From Cycas panzhihuaensis (Eukaryota; Cycadophyta): a DNA stretch of 64,000 nt. The notes below the pieces were generated by a model that was not told the origin of the DNA, did no database searches, and saw nothing but the letters and a program-made list of their open reading frames with translations. Positions within the stretch are counted from its first letter, which is position 1, and each line of letters opens with the position of its first letter. A program made the translations under genes and the position numbers. Shown piece by piece: positions 21,100 through 32,242 of the stretch. The stretch spans positions 42,725,741 through 42,789,740 of the forward strand of contig CM041465.1 of NCBI GenBank assembly GCA_023213395.1, given 5' to 3'.

Positions 21100-21775
21100 G
21101 AAATGGCAAGGCGGTTATGAAGTTCCAGGCTCTTCGTCAGCAAGTTATCAATGCTTTGCCAAGTGCTCCACCACCTGGACCTGCTACCTATGTTGTTCAC
21201 TGCCTTAATGTCTTGCTTTTTGTTGACCCTTCTTACAGTGAAGGCCTGAGCCACTTACTGACATCAGCTCTAAGCTGTCTGGATAAAGTAAACAGGCCTT
21301 TTGCTGATGCTGTTGAAGCTCGGAAATTGGCAGCTCAGTTATTCTACAGTGTAGTAGCTGGATCGGTCACACTCGAGCAGCGCATTCTTGTTAAACTGGC
21401 CACAGTTTTTGACATTGGGTTGAAGGATTTAGAGAAAGTGATGGACACTTTGGTATTGGAGGGTGAGAAAGTGAAGACATGTCTGGAAACATTCATATTA
21501 GGACTGATAAGATCTCGGCTGTATTCCAGTGCTGTGTCTTTGTTAAAGCAATTTGCTCTTCAGCACTCTGCTCCCCAGGAGTTTCTGGTTGCTATGGTTC
21601 ATGACAATCAGGTTGAAGCAGCAGAACAATGGGCAGCCTACATGGGCAAAAACATGATTTGCTCTTTAATACAGCATTGTACTGAAATGAATATGTTCAA
21701 GAAGGCGTATCAGATTGTAAAGAAGTATAACTTGAAGCCAGAATTTCCAGATGCATATTATCAGTATAGAAAAAG
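21100..21775 (+). CDS. Exon of an exonuclease mut-7/EXD3-like protein, N-terminal helical region (partial gene)
   Basis: An open exon of 676 bp that encodes GNGKAVMKFQALRQQVINALP, then PPPGPATYVVHCLNVLL, EARKLAAQLFYSVVAGSVTLEQRILVKLATVFDIGL, LRSRLYSS-like and EFPDAYYQYRK blocks. I recognise this as the helical region in front of the DEDD 3'-5' exonuclease domain of plant mut-7/EXD3-like proteins. No exonuclease catalytic residues are in this part. The acceptor is chosen at ATAG before 21100, because an in-frame stop at 21027 excludes a start further left; the donor GT is at 21776-21777. The frame has no stops and its codon use looks unlike the surrounding elements. Earlier exons are not in view, since the gypsy element ends 290 bp upstream. 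Family call from memory of conserved blocks, not from a search. Confidence 0.7.
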
Positions 21776-21986
21776 GTATTGAACTTGTTATCTTTATAAG
21801 ATTGTTCAGAGTGTAAACTGAGAATGCCCATTCCCTTCAAATTTGTCGTGTTTAGTGGTTGGCATACTTTTCTGTATTTGTAAGTGAGATTTATTTGATA
21901 GGTTCCAGATTATTGTTATTGTCCTGCCTTTTATTTGTTGGCAGATTCTTGAATTGTTTCTGTTCTAATGCCTTCTTATACTGCAG

Positions 21987-22071
21987 TTCATTGCGGAAGC
22001 TTGTACTTAAAGGATGTTGGGATATTGCAGAGTTGATAGCAAAGGATGATCAACAACTTGTTGAATACCTG
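21987..22071 (+). CDS. Next exon of the mut-7/EXD3-like gene
   Basis: 85 bp flanked by CTGCAG at the acceptor and GTAATT at the donor. Joined to the previous exon (which ends in phase 2) it reads SSLRKLVLKGCWDIAELIAKDDQQLVEYL, the segment that follows in this protein family. The 211-bp intron between them (21776-21986) has normal GT...AG ends and a T-rich 3' side. After 22071 no further exon could be found in the window. The next intron would therefore be at least 42 kb and filled with copia elements, or the gene is truncated here. Confidence 0.7.
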
Positions 22072-23296
22072 GTAATTAGGAAGCATAGATGGTTCTTTGC
22101 TCTTACACTTCCATTATGCATTCTCATCTTGTAATCAAATATGCAAATACATTGTTGAAGTTTGTCATGGCAGCTTACACAAGTATGGAGTTTAATAATT
22201 ATTTTAGCCTCTAATATAAGATGATAATGATTATTATTGCCTTTGATTCTTATTACATTTCTTATTTTCTTCATATGCTTTCTCTTTTGCAATGTTCATA
22301 TAGCAGTTCGAGTATTATTTGTCACGTTTAATAATATTTTTATATTTTATACACATTTACAAAACTGTTGAAAGTCCTTGACAGAGTGAACAGTTTCCAT
22401 TATATAGTCTGTACTTTTATGGGCATGCATCAGCTAAACCTTTCTTCAATATCCTTAGCCAGCAAAGTAATGACATTGAACTGCTTTCCAAATACATCAT
22501 ACCAGCACAAACCTGAAACAAGAGCATCTGCTGCTTATTAACATCATAAGACCAACCTGTGCAAAATTGTAGCAGCATAATTAAGAAACAAAACCAATCA
22601 AAGCTAAGGCCCTGCCTCTCTCTCATTTTAGATTTTTCTATCTTTTCAAAAAGAGTCAGATGGATCTGATCCATGATTCCTCTCATTAGCTAGTCTTGAA
22701 TTGGCAAGGGGGAAAAACACGGGGGGGGGTGGCGGGCAGCTGGATTTAGGATTATATTTCGAAGACATCTTTTGAGTGTGGGACAGCAAGAAACTGGGTC
22801 ACTTCATAGAGGAAATGCTCAAATTGTGAAGCAAAATGGGAGCCTGGGAACAATCTTTTCAGTGATTGGAAATTGGAGATACCTACTTGAATTCTGGTGG
22901 TTTATTTTCAAGGCCACTCTATATGAAATTTGGGAAACAAGGAATAAAGCGGTATTGGGGGGGGGGGGGGGGGGGGGCAGGCGCTGTTAGATCAATAGTG
23001 TCCACCTTTGAGGCTGTAAGAGGCGATGTTAGAAGTTAGATGTAAGCTCCCCAAAGTTCAAGACCATTAGGGTTAATTTGTATAACAACCTCTCAAATTG
23101 ATAACAGTCCTTGGTGCTATTGGAATAAGGAGATAGATTGAGTCGCTAAAGTGATTTGGGGTGTATCAGGTGTGTTCTCTCTTGAGGGTAAAGTGTAATA
23201 TTTGATAATCTTACTATATGATACTTTTGCCCTATTTCTATTTTGCCTTAGTGCTTGCACAAATTACTTTTGGTATGCTGAGTGATGGAAATGAGG
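22072..23296 (+). other. Unassigned, intron-like sequence with a poly-G tract
   Basis: No gene supported. It contains a run of about 21 G (22957-22977) and a second shorter G run (about 22722-22731). A frame at 22772-22990 ends FKATLYEIWETRNKAVL, which faintly recalls the C-terminal end of plant LINE proteins. That call is weak. The rest is AT-rich sequence as expected in an intron. Confidence 0.4.
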
Positions 23297-23535
23297 TGTT
23301 GGATTTTGGAGTGAAAAGAGTTCAATGATCAAATTCAATAATACACAATGCAAGCTATTCAGCAAGATAGTGTAAAGAATCATAGCTCATTAACTCTTAA
23401 CAATGCTTAATTGAGAGCAGAGGCAAAATAATATAAATAAGAATAGAGTTTACAAATCTCACACGTGAAAGGATATAGAGAACATGAGTGGGTAGTCACA
23501 TAAGGGAATACATGGACTTGGGAGTTACATCCACA
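23297..23535 (-). repeat. Probable 3' LTR of old copia A0
   Basis: 239 bp with TG...CA ends (plus strand TGTTGGATTTTGG...ATCCACA). It abuts copia RT coding sequence at 23536 on the minus strand. No partner LTR is in the window, so this rests on the ends and position only. If correct, RT C-terminus and RNase H are deleted between it and the pol remnant. Confidence 0.4.
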
Positions 23536-24816
23536 TACAAGATGCTCCTGTCCAACCTGCACAAAACCTTTAGGCTGCTCTATGAAGACCACCTCATCAA
23601 GAATGTTGTGAAGATATGCACTCTTGACATTGATTTGGCGGAGTACTTAACCAAATTGAGTTGCAAGATAAATCAACATTTGAATGGTAGTTATATTCGT
23701 TACAAGTGCAAAAGTCTCTGTAAAATCCACACCTTGAGTCTAGGCATGTCCTTTGGCCATAAGTTGAGCCTTGTATTTGTTGACACCACCATCAAATCGA
23801 TATTTCACCATGTGTATCCATCTGCAACCAATCGTTTTGATGTGTGGAGGAAGCTCAATAGGATCCCAAGTGTCATTCCAAAGGATAGAATTATACTCGT
23901 CCTTGATGGCAGTTTGCCATTGAGCCAAATCCTTGGCTTTTGCGAATGATATGGGTTCATTAGTGCCCAACACACTAGACATTAAAGCATAATTGATCAT
24001 GCTTCTAGTTTGAATGCCTTATTAAGATTGATACCATCAACCTTTGAATGCTTAATGGTTTGTAGATACCATTTAGGCAATTTCTTTTTAGGAGTAGTTG
24101 AATAGTAAGACGCAAGTTCATCACTTTCCTCTTCACTCATTTTCTTAGTTTTTGTCTCACTGCCAACCTTTTCTTAACATGTTCAATAGGTATACGGATC
24201 TTATCATACTTATCAAACAAAACATCTGTGTTGACTACAATCTTCCACTCTACAACATTCTAGATCCTATAGGCTTTGGATGATTCACTCTACCTGACAA
24301 GAATACATTTTAGACTTTTGTCATTTAGCTTATGCTTTTCTCATTAGGCACGAGTATATATGCAGTGCATGCAAAAGTATAAAGATGACCAACAAAGGGC
24401 TTCCTACTACTTTAGGCTTCCTTTGGAATTACATTTTGAATTGCCTTGGTAGGGATCCTATTTAGCAAGTACATGGATGTGTGAGTAGCCTCATCCCTAA
24501 AGAATTTGAAAACATTCCTTGCTTTCAACATACATTGAACCATCTCCGCAATTGTGCAATTCTCCCTTTTGGAAATGCCATTTTGTTGCAAATTGCCAGA
24601 TGCTGTAAGTTATTGTTGAATGCCATGATTTTTGGAGAAGTTGATGAAGTCCTTTGATAGGTATTCACATCCACTGTTGCTCCTTAAGATCTTATTCTTT
24701 CTTTTTAGCTTTGGCCTTGAATTCCTTGAACTTAGCAAAGGCATTTGATTTGTTTTTCAGGAGATAAATCTAGCATCTCCTAGTGAGCTCATCTATGAAG
24801 ATGATATAGTATTTTG
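23536..24816 (-). pseudogene. Copia A0: integrase to RT remnant
   Basis: On the minus strand, from right to left: integrase core pieces (STKYYIIFIDELTRR, LLKNKSNAFAKFKEFKAK), the linker to RT with KKLPKWYLQTIKHSK, then the RT start (24000-23740: WQTAIKDEYNSILWNDTWDPIELP, IGCRWIHMVKY, YKAQLMAKGHA) and VVFIEQPKGFVQVGQEHLVC. Stops and frameshifts are frequent; this is the most decayed copia in the right half. It is cut at 24817 by the LTR of copia B. Gag and 5' LTR, if present, lie beyond the nested block and outside the window. Confidence 0.75.
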
Positions 24817-25041
24817 TGTTGAAATCACACTTACACACAAGGAACTAACTCAGAGACAAAAGAAACCATTCTTCTTCATAGATTAAAGGAGAGGAGAACC
24901 TCTCATATATATAGATAAAGATTACAATAGAGGGCCCATGCATGTTGGCCTCTTGTCAACATTAAATAAACGAGGGGTTTAAGACACATGACCCTCAATA
25001 ATAACTTAAAAGCTTTTAGAGATAAAACATTAACTTTAACA
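24817..25041 (-). repeat. 3' LTR of copia B
   Basis: 225 bp, plus-strand ends TGTTGAAATC and CTTTAACA. On the minus strand a polypurine tract (AAAGGGGGA, 25042-25050) precedes it. RNase H of the same strand ends just to its right. Confidence 0.7.
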
Positions 25042-25056
25042 TCCCCCTTTAATGTT

Positions 25057-26835
25057 TTATTGTTTGCTCTGAACTCCTAGCAATCTTCGAAGGTATTGGA
25101 ATTTGTCTCTTCCCAATGGCTTGGTGAAGATGTCTGCAAGTTGATGCTCATTGTTGCAGTGTTGAAGATTGATCTCTTTGGCTTGAACTTTCTCACATAT
25201 GAAATGATGATGAACTTCAATATGTTTTGTTCTTGCATGGTAGACTGAATCCTTTGTCAATTTGATAACACTCTAGTTATCACAAAATATTGGAGTGGAT
25301 TTAGATATTTCCTGATTCAGGTCTTTGAGCAATTGTTTGAGCTAGATTACTTACAAGTGGCACTCACAGTTGCTTTGTATTCTGCCTCTGTAAATGATAA
25401 AGCAACAATTACTTATTTCTTACTCCTCCAAGATGTTATGGCTGATCTTAAGGTGAAGCAATATCCAGAAGTAGATTTCCTCTCATGACGATCACCAACC
25501 CAATCTGAATCACAATATCCTATCAGATTAAGATCAGAGTTTTTGTCATATTTCAATCCCAGATTTAAAGTGCCTTTGATGTATCTTAAAATTCTTTTAG
25601 TTGCGTTTTAATGAAAGATCTTTGCAGCATGCATGAATATGGAGATGATTCTAACTGAGTATGATATGTCCAGTTTGGTTGTTGTCAAATATATAAGACT
25701 TCCAACAAGTTGCTTGTATAAAGCCTCATTTATTTCTTGACTGTCTTCTTTTGTTGTCAAAACACATCCTATCTCCATTGGAGTGAGGTTGGCATTGCAG
25801 TCTTCCATATTGAATCTTCTTAAGAGATTCTTGGCATATTTTGGTTGAGATATGAAGATGGAGTTGTCTTTTTGACTTATCTCAATGCCAAGGTAATAAT
25901 GTAACTGACCCATGTCTATCATTTTGAACTCATTTTCCATTTGGGATTTTACCCACTTAATTGTTTCTTGATCACTGTCTGTAATAATTATGTCATCCAC
26001 ATAGATAATGATTATGGTGATTAAACCATTTTTTATTTTTGTATAAAGGCTTGGATAAGATTCGCACCGACTGAACCTATTCTGCTTAAGGTGGGAATCT
26101 AGGTTTGCATACCATGCCTGAGGTGCCTCTTTTAGACCATATACGGCCTTTTTTAACCTCCATACTAAATGTTCTCCTTTTTTTGCATAACTTGGAGGTT
26201 GCTCCATGTATACTTCTTTGTCTAATTTCCCATTTAAAAAGACACTTTCTATATCAAGCTGAGCAACTTCCCATCCGAAGTGAGCTGCTATTGCAGTAAT
26301 AGTTTTAACTGTTATCATTTTAGCTATAAGGGAAAAGGTTTCCTCATAGTCAATTCCTACTATCTGAGCATACCCTTTTGCTACTAATCTTGCTTTGAAT
26401 TTTTCAATACTGCCATCTGATTTTTCCTTGATTTTGTACACCCATTTGCACCCTATTACTGGTTTCTCTTTTGGTGGCTCGACAAGCTACCATGTTTTAT
26501 TTCTCTTTGTGGCCATCATTTCAGCAACCATGGCTTTTTACCATTTTGAATTATGACATGTTTCATTAAAACTTTGAGGTTTGATTCAATAGATTAAGGC
26601 TTGATACCTTTGAGATCTTGTCTTTTGTTTAAAAGCTTCCCCTTTTGACTTTCCAAGGTTTTAGATACCATTTTGGAAGTTTTTTTGTTTGTTGCTTGCT
26701 TGGAGTGCCTTGATCACTACCTTCTTGAGAGCTAAATCCTCTTGGAGTGTTTTGTTCACTTTCTTCATGAGAGCTAGATCTTCTTGAGATGCTTCCTCCT
26801 TGTTCATTATCAGATGTGATATTCTCTCCCTATTC
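25057..26835 (-). pseudogene. Copia B: RT and RNase H
   Basis: The minus strand carries a long RT frame (26441-25608, 277 codons). It includes KARLVAKGYAQ, DYEETFSLIAKM, LDIESVFLNG, LKKAVYGLKEAPQAWY, the catalytic IIYVDDIIIT and LYKQLVGSLIYLTTTKLDISY. After a stop and frameshifts the RNase H C-terminus follows (25260-25057, [16 protein letters not shown] and ADIFTKPLGR). To the right (26450-26835) degenerate RT N-terminal and integrase-RT linker sequence leads to 26836-26840 (CCTAC), where copia C inserted. The other half of this element resumes at 52507. The pol is not translatable as one protein. Confidence 0.8.
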
Positions 26836-26840
26836 CCTAC

Positions 26841-27373
26841 TGTTAAACCTTTATGTTTAAATGTTAAGTGATATTCTTTGTAATGTTTTATTAATGTACT
26901 TTATATTAGTATGATTTATCACTTAAAACGATAAAGTATGCACCCACTTTCTTTCTAGTTGCACGACGTTGTAACTTGAGGGTTAATGTACCCTCATGCA
27001 CTAGTGCTCACAAAGGAGTTCAAGGGGACACTTGTCCCACATGCAACTAGGTGCTTGCATGTTTGACATTCGTTAAATATGGAGTGCTCTGAAGTCTTTA
27101 TATATTGAGACCATTTCTCATGTGTTTCACAAGAGTGAGTGTTGTAGTGTTATGCTGCTATTATTGGTTAATCTAAGCTTCTTATTTATTTGGAGTTGGA
27201 TCAATTCCTTCTCCTCCATATTTTGTGTCCTCATGCTTGTGATCATTATGCTTTTGCTCATGTGCTTATCTCCATGCTAGCTTGATTAGATGTTAATCAT
27301 TTTAATTCTTATAGCAGACTTTCCTCTCTTTTAGATCCTAAGGGCTATATACTTAATGTCCCCATTCTCAACA
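26841..27373 (+). repeat. 5' LTR of copia C
   Basis: 533 bp, TGTTAAACCTTTATG...TTCTCAACA, followed after TT by TGGTATTAGAGCC (27376-27388), an iMet-type primer site. Confidence 0.85.
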
Positions 27374-27388
27374 TTTGGTATTAGAGCC

Positions 27389-28428
27389 TTGTGAGAGGAA
27401 CGTTTTTGCTATATTTTCTTTTGGTTTGTGAGAGGGTTCCAAACCCTTGGTGAAGACCTTCGCTCTCCAGAGGTGATCCAAGGCTTAGTTTGGTTAGTTT
27501 TTTTAAAGTTTCTCACCATTTGTTGGTCATTTGCAGGCTGGAGATTGATTGTCTTATGTTTTAAATTTTTTTCAAGTTCATTTTGTTGGGTGCAACAGTG
27601 AAATATCATAAGAAATAGTGCTTTTTCTTGATTTTTTGTAATAATTTTTTTTTTTTTTGCAAGATTATTGGCAAATCTCTGAAGAATTTTCATTCTCTAA
27701 TTGGGAATCAGTCCCATCTTGACTCCTCTTGGCTTGCACCTCACATGCAAAGTGCCAATATTGTTTTAGGAAGATTTCTCATATGCAGGGCAAATTATTT
27801 AAATAAAAAAAACACTCATTTCACTATATTTTGTCTTGCTGGCCTCCTTTTGTTGATCTTTGCAGGTGATTAAGCTCTTAGACCAGAGTTCTAGTGCATT
27901 AAATTGGCTTTCAAACCCTTGAATGAAGTGCGACTGCCACCCGAGCTCCCACGGCTGTGTGCCCCTGTCCACTTCTCATCAGCTTTGTTCTCGTTGTACG
28001 TAGCTCTATACCTTGTGAAATTTGAGAGCCTTCATCTTGTAGCCCCTGAGACCTTGCTCCTCAAATCTTAGCTCGATCTATTTTGTGTATGTGGAGATCT
28101 AAGTGATTTGAGCTCTGCCTGTGCGTCGTCATCGCAGTTTGGTTTTTCATCAAAAAATTTGACTTTTTAACATTAGACTTTTTATCATACCTTATACACT
28201 TTGGAATATGTCTACTATATTTCTTATTTGATAAAATGCCCTTTTCCAAAGTTTTGATTTCTCAAGTGATTTTATTCCATTTAATCACTTTATTAAACAA
28301 GTTCAGCCTCTTTTTTACTTTTTTAAGTTCATTAACATATTAAAAAAATTTGCAAATGTGTTATTGACTTAGAATAAGTGATTTTAATGATCTTTTATAC
28401 TCAATAGTAAAAAAATTACATTGCGAAT
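27389..28428 (+). other. Copia C leader, first part
   Basis: Non-coding leader with T-rich tracts (27643-27659). It is colinear with the leader of copia E (from about 56374). The short frames here are not supported. The leader is interrupted at 28429 by copia F and resumes at 41156. Confidence 0.55.
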
Positions 28429-28829
28429 TTTAGAAGAAAGGTAATATGTACAAGTGGAAATTGACATTGCATAGGAACACATATTTGGCAGGTGGAAAAC
28501 CCCTTCTGGGGAAGAAAAACCACCTCTTTAATTGGAAATTTATTGCGTGAAAACCTTTACAGAAAAGCTTGCCATAAATACCCTCTACATACCAAACTAG
28601 GATGGAAACCAGCCTTGAGACATGCTTGTGATAGCCTCCTAGATTCTTGGAACCACTTCCTAGACTCTAGGAAAGACTTTAAAGAATGAGAGGTTCGTTG
28701 AAATGGGTAGTTGCTCATTTCAACGACCTTCACATAAATAATTAACATTAACTTTATTAAATGAACCTTTACATAACTTAAATTTATATTTAGACATGTG
28801 ATAAAAAAGTAACATTAACTTTTCTAACA
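28429..28829 (-). repeat. 3' LTR of copia F
   Basis: 401 bp matching 40720-41155. On the minus strand it starts TGTTAGAAAAG and is preceded by a polypurine tract (AAAGGGGGA, 28830-28838). Confidence 0.8.
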
Positions 28830-28964
28830 TCCCCCTTTAATGTTAACTTTTTGTACAATGAAGAAGAAAGTCTTCATCATGTTGATCCCTCTTTGATGGA
28901 GACTTCTTTTATCTTTAGCAAATCTTAGAGGCGTAGAAATTTGACTTCAGTCAATGACTTGGTA

Positions 28965-30400
28965 AGTATATCAGCAACCTATAAATCTGTAGGACAATAA
29001 GACAAATGAATAACATTGTCAGTAACAAGATTACGAATAAAATGTTGATGCAATTCTATGTGTTTAGTTCTAGAATGAGCAACTGGATTGGTAGCAATAG
29101 CAATAGCACCTTGATTATCAACTTTAATTTCTATAGAAGAGTTAAGAAACAGACCAATTTCATTTAAGAGAGATTTGATCCAAAGTGCTTCTTTACTTGC
29201 TTCAACGAGTGCTCGATATTCAGCTTTAGTTGTTGATAGAGCTAGAGCCTGCATTTTTTTACTAGACCATGTGATAGGTGAGGAATCTAGAAAAAACACA
29301 TAACCTGCTATTGACTTACGGTCATTTGAGTCGCTTACCCAATCTGAATCAGTATACCCTATTAAGGTTAGAGGATTACTGCAAGAATTACAAGTTAAGC
29401 CATAAAAAATACTATTTTGAAGATATCGAAAAATACGTTTAGCAGCTTTCCAGTGTGATTCATGTGGTTCTTGCATATAACGCGAACATAAAGCAATAGC
29501 ATAAGATATATCTAGTCGAGTATGCATTAAATAAATAAGACTGCCAATAAGCTGCCTATATAAAGTTGGATCACAAAGTGGTGTGGAACAATCAGTAGAT
29601 AATTTAACTCCTGATTGTAGGGGATTAGAGGTAGGTTTAGCATTTTCCATGTTAAATCTTTTGATTAAGTCTACAATGTATTTTGGTTGAGATATAGTTA
29701 TTTTTGAATCATGTTGGTAAATTTGTAATCCGAAAAAATAGTGTAGAAGACCTAGATCGGTCATTTCGAATTTAGTCATCAAGGTTGTTTTTAGTTGATG
29801 AATGTTGTTTGAAGATTCAGTGATGATGATATCATCGACATATAGAATTAATATGGTAAGATTCTTGTTTTCACGTTTGAAATAGAAATTTGGATGACTG
29901 ATACATCTAGTGTATCCAATTTGAATTAGGTAGTCATCAACTTTCGTATACCAAGCTTGAGGAGCTTGTTTCAATCAATAGATTGATTTCTTTAGTTTAC
30001 AAACTAAATTAGGGTTATCAATAAAACTAGGTGGTTGAGTCATGTAGATCTCTTCTTTGAGATCACCATTTAAAAAAGTGCTCTTAACATCCATTTGATG
30101 GATTTTCTAGCTGAATTTTGCTGCTAGGGCAATAATAGTTTTAATAGTATTCATCTTTGCAACAGGTGCGAAAGTTTCATTATAATCTATACCATCGATT
30201 TGAGAGAATCCTTTCGCAACTAGGCGAGCTTTATGCTTTTCAACAACGCTTGTTGAATTGTATTTGGTTCGATAAACCCATTTACAATCAACTATGTTTT
30301 TCACTGGTGGAAGTGGAACAAGATCCGAAGTTGAATTCTTGTTTAAAGCATCAATTTCAATTTGCATGGTTTGTTGCTATACGGGATTGTTGCTTGCTTG
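28965..30400 (-). pseudogene. Copia F: RT and RNase H
   Basis: The minus strand reads WVYRTKYNSTSVVEKHKARLV, GFSQIDGIDYNETFAPVAKM (30367-30107). After a stop and a degraded stretch there is a 331-codon frame (29974-28979) with APQAWYTKVDDYL, the catalytic ILYVDDIIIT, LYRQLIGSLIYLMHTRLDISY, ITWSSKKMQALALSTTKAEYRAL and SRTKHIELHQHFI. The stop that opens the last frame lies in the YGLKQAPQAW block, where a Gly codon has become TGA. Catalytic YVDD is intact. Coding is broken only by a handful of stops, so decay is moderate. Confidence 0.85.
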
Positions 30401-31814
30401 TTTAAAAGTTTTAGGATCATTGCTGACCATTATTTTAGCCATTAATGCATAATTAGTTTGTAATTTTTGAGAACATGTTCTCCTGGTATCTGAAGGATTA
30501 CCTATGTTAGATCCAACATCAGAAAGAGTTTCCTTTGCCCATACGGACTGTTTGTTTGTGACTGTTTCTGTAGTTATAGGTTGAGATGAAGAAATGGCTT
30601 GAGAAGAAGGATCTATTGCGGTTGGTTCAAATAGAGTGCAATTCTGGACTTGTGTGGATAAGGATTCTATAGTCTTAGGGTCAGCTGGTTTTTCAGAGGA
30701 ATCAACCAAATAGGTGTTAGTTAACAGATTCTCAATAGGAAGTTTTACATAAGTAGAGGTTGAAGAGGATCCTTCTTCGTCAAATATTACATCACGCAAA
30801 ATTGAGATTTTATGTGTGATTGGATCTAGAAGTCTGTAAGCTTTACTTTCTTCGCTGTATCCAATGAAGATGTATTTTTGACTTTTAGGATCTAGTTTTT
30901 TACGTTTTTCTTTGGGAACATGTCCCAACGTAATACTTCCAAAGATTCTAAGATGTTTAATTGAGGGTTTTCTTTTACTCCATTTTTGTTTTGGCGTAAC
31001 GTTTTGTAGAGATTTACTAGGTAAACGATTTAAAAGATAGTTTGAGCAGACAATTGCTTCTATCCACAATTTTAAGTCAAGACTCTTTGCATGTAGCATG
31101 CATCGAGTCATTTCAACTGTGTACGGTTTTTGCGTTCAGCAACACCGTTTTGTAGTGGAGTGTAAGCAACAGAATGCTGGAATTGAATTCCATGTTTCTT
31201 ACAGAAGGAAATAAACTTGCCACTTAGGTATTCTTTGGCATTATCAGATCTGAAAATTTTAATCTTCGAGTTTGATTGATTTTCGACAAGCGTTTTGAAT
31301 TCAGTGAAGATGTCAAACACTTGATTACGAGTGTTAAGTGTGTACATCCAACATTTTCTCGAGAAATCATCAATAAAAGTAATGAAATAACGACGGCCAG
31401 AGTAAGAAATTACATGGAATGGTCCACATAAATCAAAGTGAACAAGTTCAAGTGGAACTTTCGCTCTGAATTGAGTCTAATGTGGAAAGGGATCCATGTG
31501 TTGCTTACCTGTTACGCAGGCTTCACAAACACCATAGATAGTATTTAGGGGTGAAAGACCATGAACCATGTCATGTCTTTTTAGATAGTAAAGTTTGCCA
31601 CAGCTAGTATGGCCAAACCGTGCATGCCATAATTTACTGACTGGGTTAGATTTGGCTATAAAGGCACTAAAGGATTTTGTTTTAGTATTTTGTAAACTAG
31701 TTAAGCTATAGAGACCTGTTTTATGATCAATAGGTCCAGAGGTAATAGATTTAAATTTGTTTAACGGTTCTTTAATAATAAATTTGTTTTTCCAGAATTC
31801 GATAACAAGATCTT
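30377..31814 (-). pseudogene. Copia F: integrase
   Basis: The minus strand runs from the protease-integrase linker (IIKEPLNKFKS, near 31780) into the zinc-binding region (LWHARFGHTSCGKLYYLKRHD ... CEACVTGKQH). The core follows: HFDLCGPFHVISYSGRRYFITFIDDFSRKCW, FRSDNAKEYLS, VAERKN. D, D and E are therefore present. Two overlapping frames (31347-31108 and 31111-30377) carry the core and the C-terminal half (LRIFGSITLGHVPKEKRKK, YSEESKAYRLLDP). A frameshift near 31110 and two stops break it. The last part is the variable linker to RT. Confidence 0.85.
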
Positions 31815-31867
31815 TCTAGCAGATTTGGTAAACAGAAAGAAGATTTGGTAACAAACCAGGCACGTAG
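31815..31867 (+). repeat. Left copy of a 53-bp duplication flanking copia G
   Basis: 53 bp starting TCTAGCAGATTTGG and ending CAGGCACGTAG. It recurs at 37532-37584 with one mismatch. It is copia F protease-integrase coding sequence, present once in an empty element. A normal copia insertion duplicates only 5 bp. Confidence 0.85.
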
Positions 31868-32230
31868 TGCACATTCCATTTCATTTCATTTAAGTTCATT
31901 TTAGGTTCATTAGAATAAGTTCTCACATGGAATATTCTATACAAGAATATTTTAGTGAGAGAAGATTCCTAATCAAAGTTCTAGAAGTCAAAAGATGCTC
32001 AACTATTTATGAGGTAGTTTGAGCACACCAAAAATTATGGGGATGTTAGGAGTTTGTTGAACCAACTCCTATGTTTAGATATGGTGTAAACTTATAAATA
32101 TGCACTTTTATCATTCATATTTTTTTAATGAGATTTTTGGAGAGTTTAGTCTTGTTAACGTATCATCACCTCTTGCTTCTTGCATATGATCTTATGTTGT
32201 AAGATTAACTTTTATTCCCTCATTCTTACA
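31868..32230 (+). repeat. 5' LTR of copia G, missing its first 12 bases
   Basis: Begins TGCACATTCC directly after the 53-bp duplication and ends CATTCTTACA. A TATA-like stretch lies at about 32093-32100 (TATAAATA). Confidence 0.85.
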
Positions 32231-32242
32231 TGGTATCAGAGC

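Noticed and set aside
22417-22686. 89-codon minus-strand frame near the mut-7 exons
   Set aside because: No domain, no splice context, AT-rich intron-like composition.
22772-22990. LINE ORF2 C-terminal fragment
   Set aside because: Only a short stretch (FKATLYEIWETRNK) resembles the family; no RT or endonuclease nearby and no poly-A tail. Too weak to annotate.
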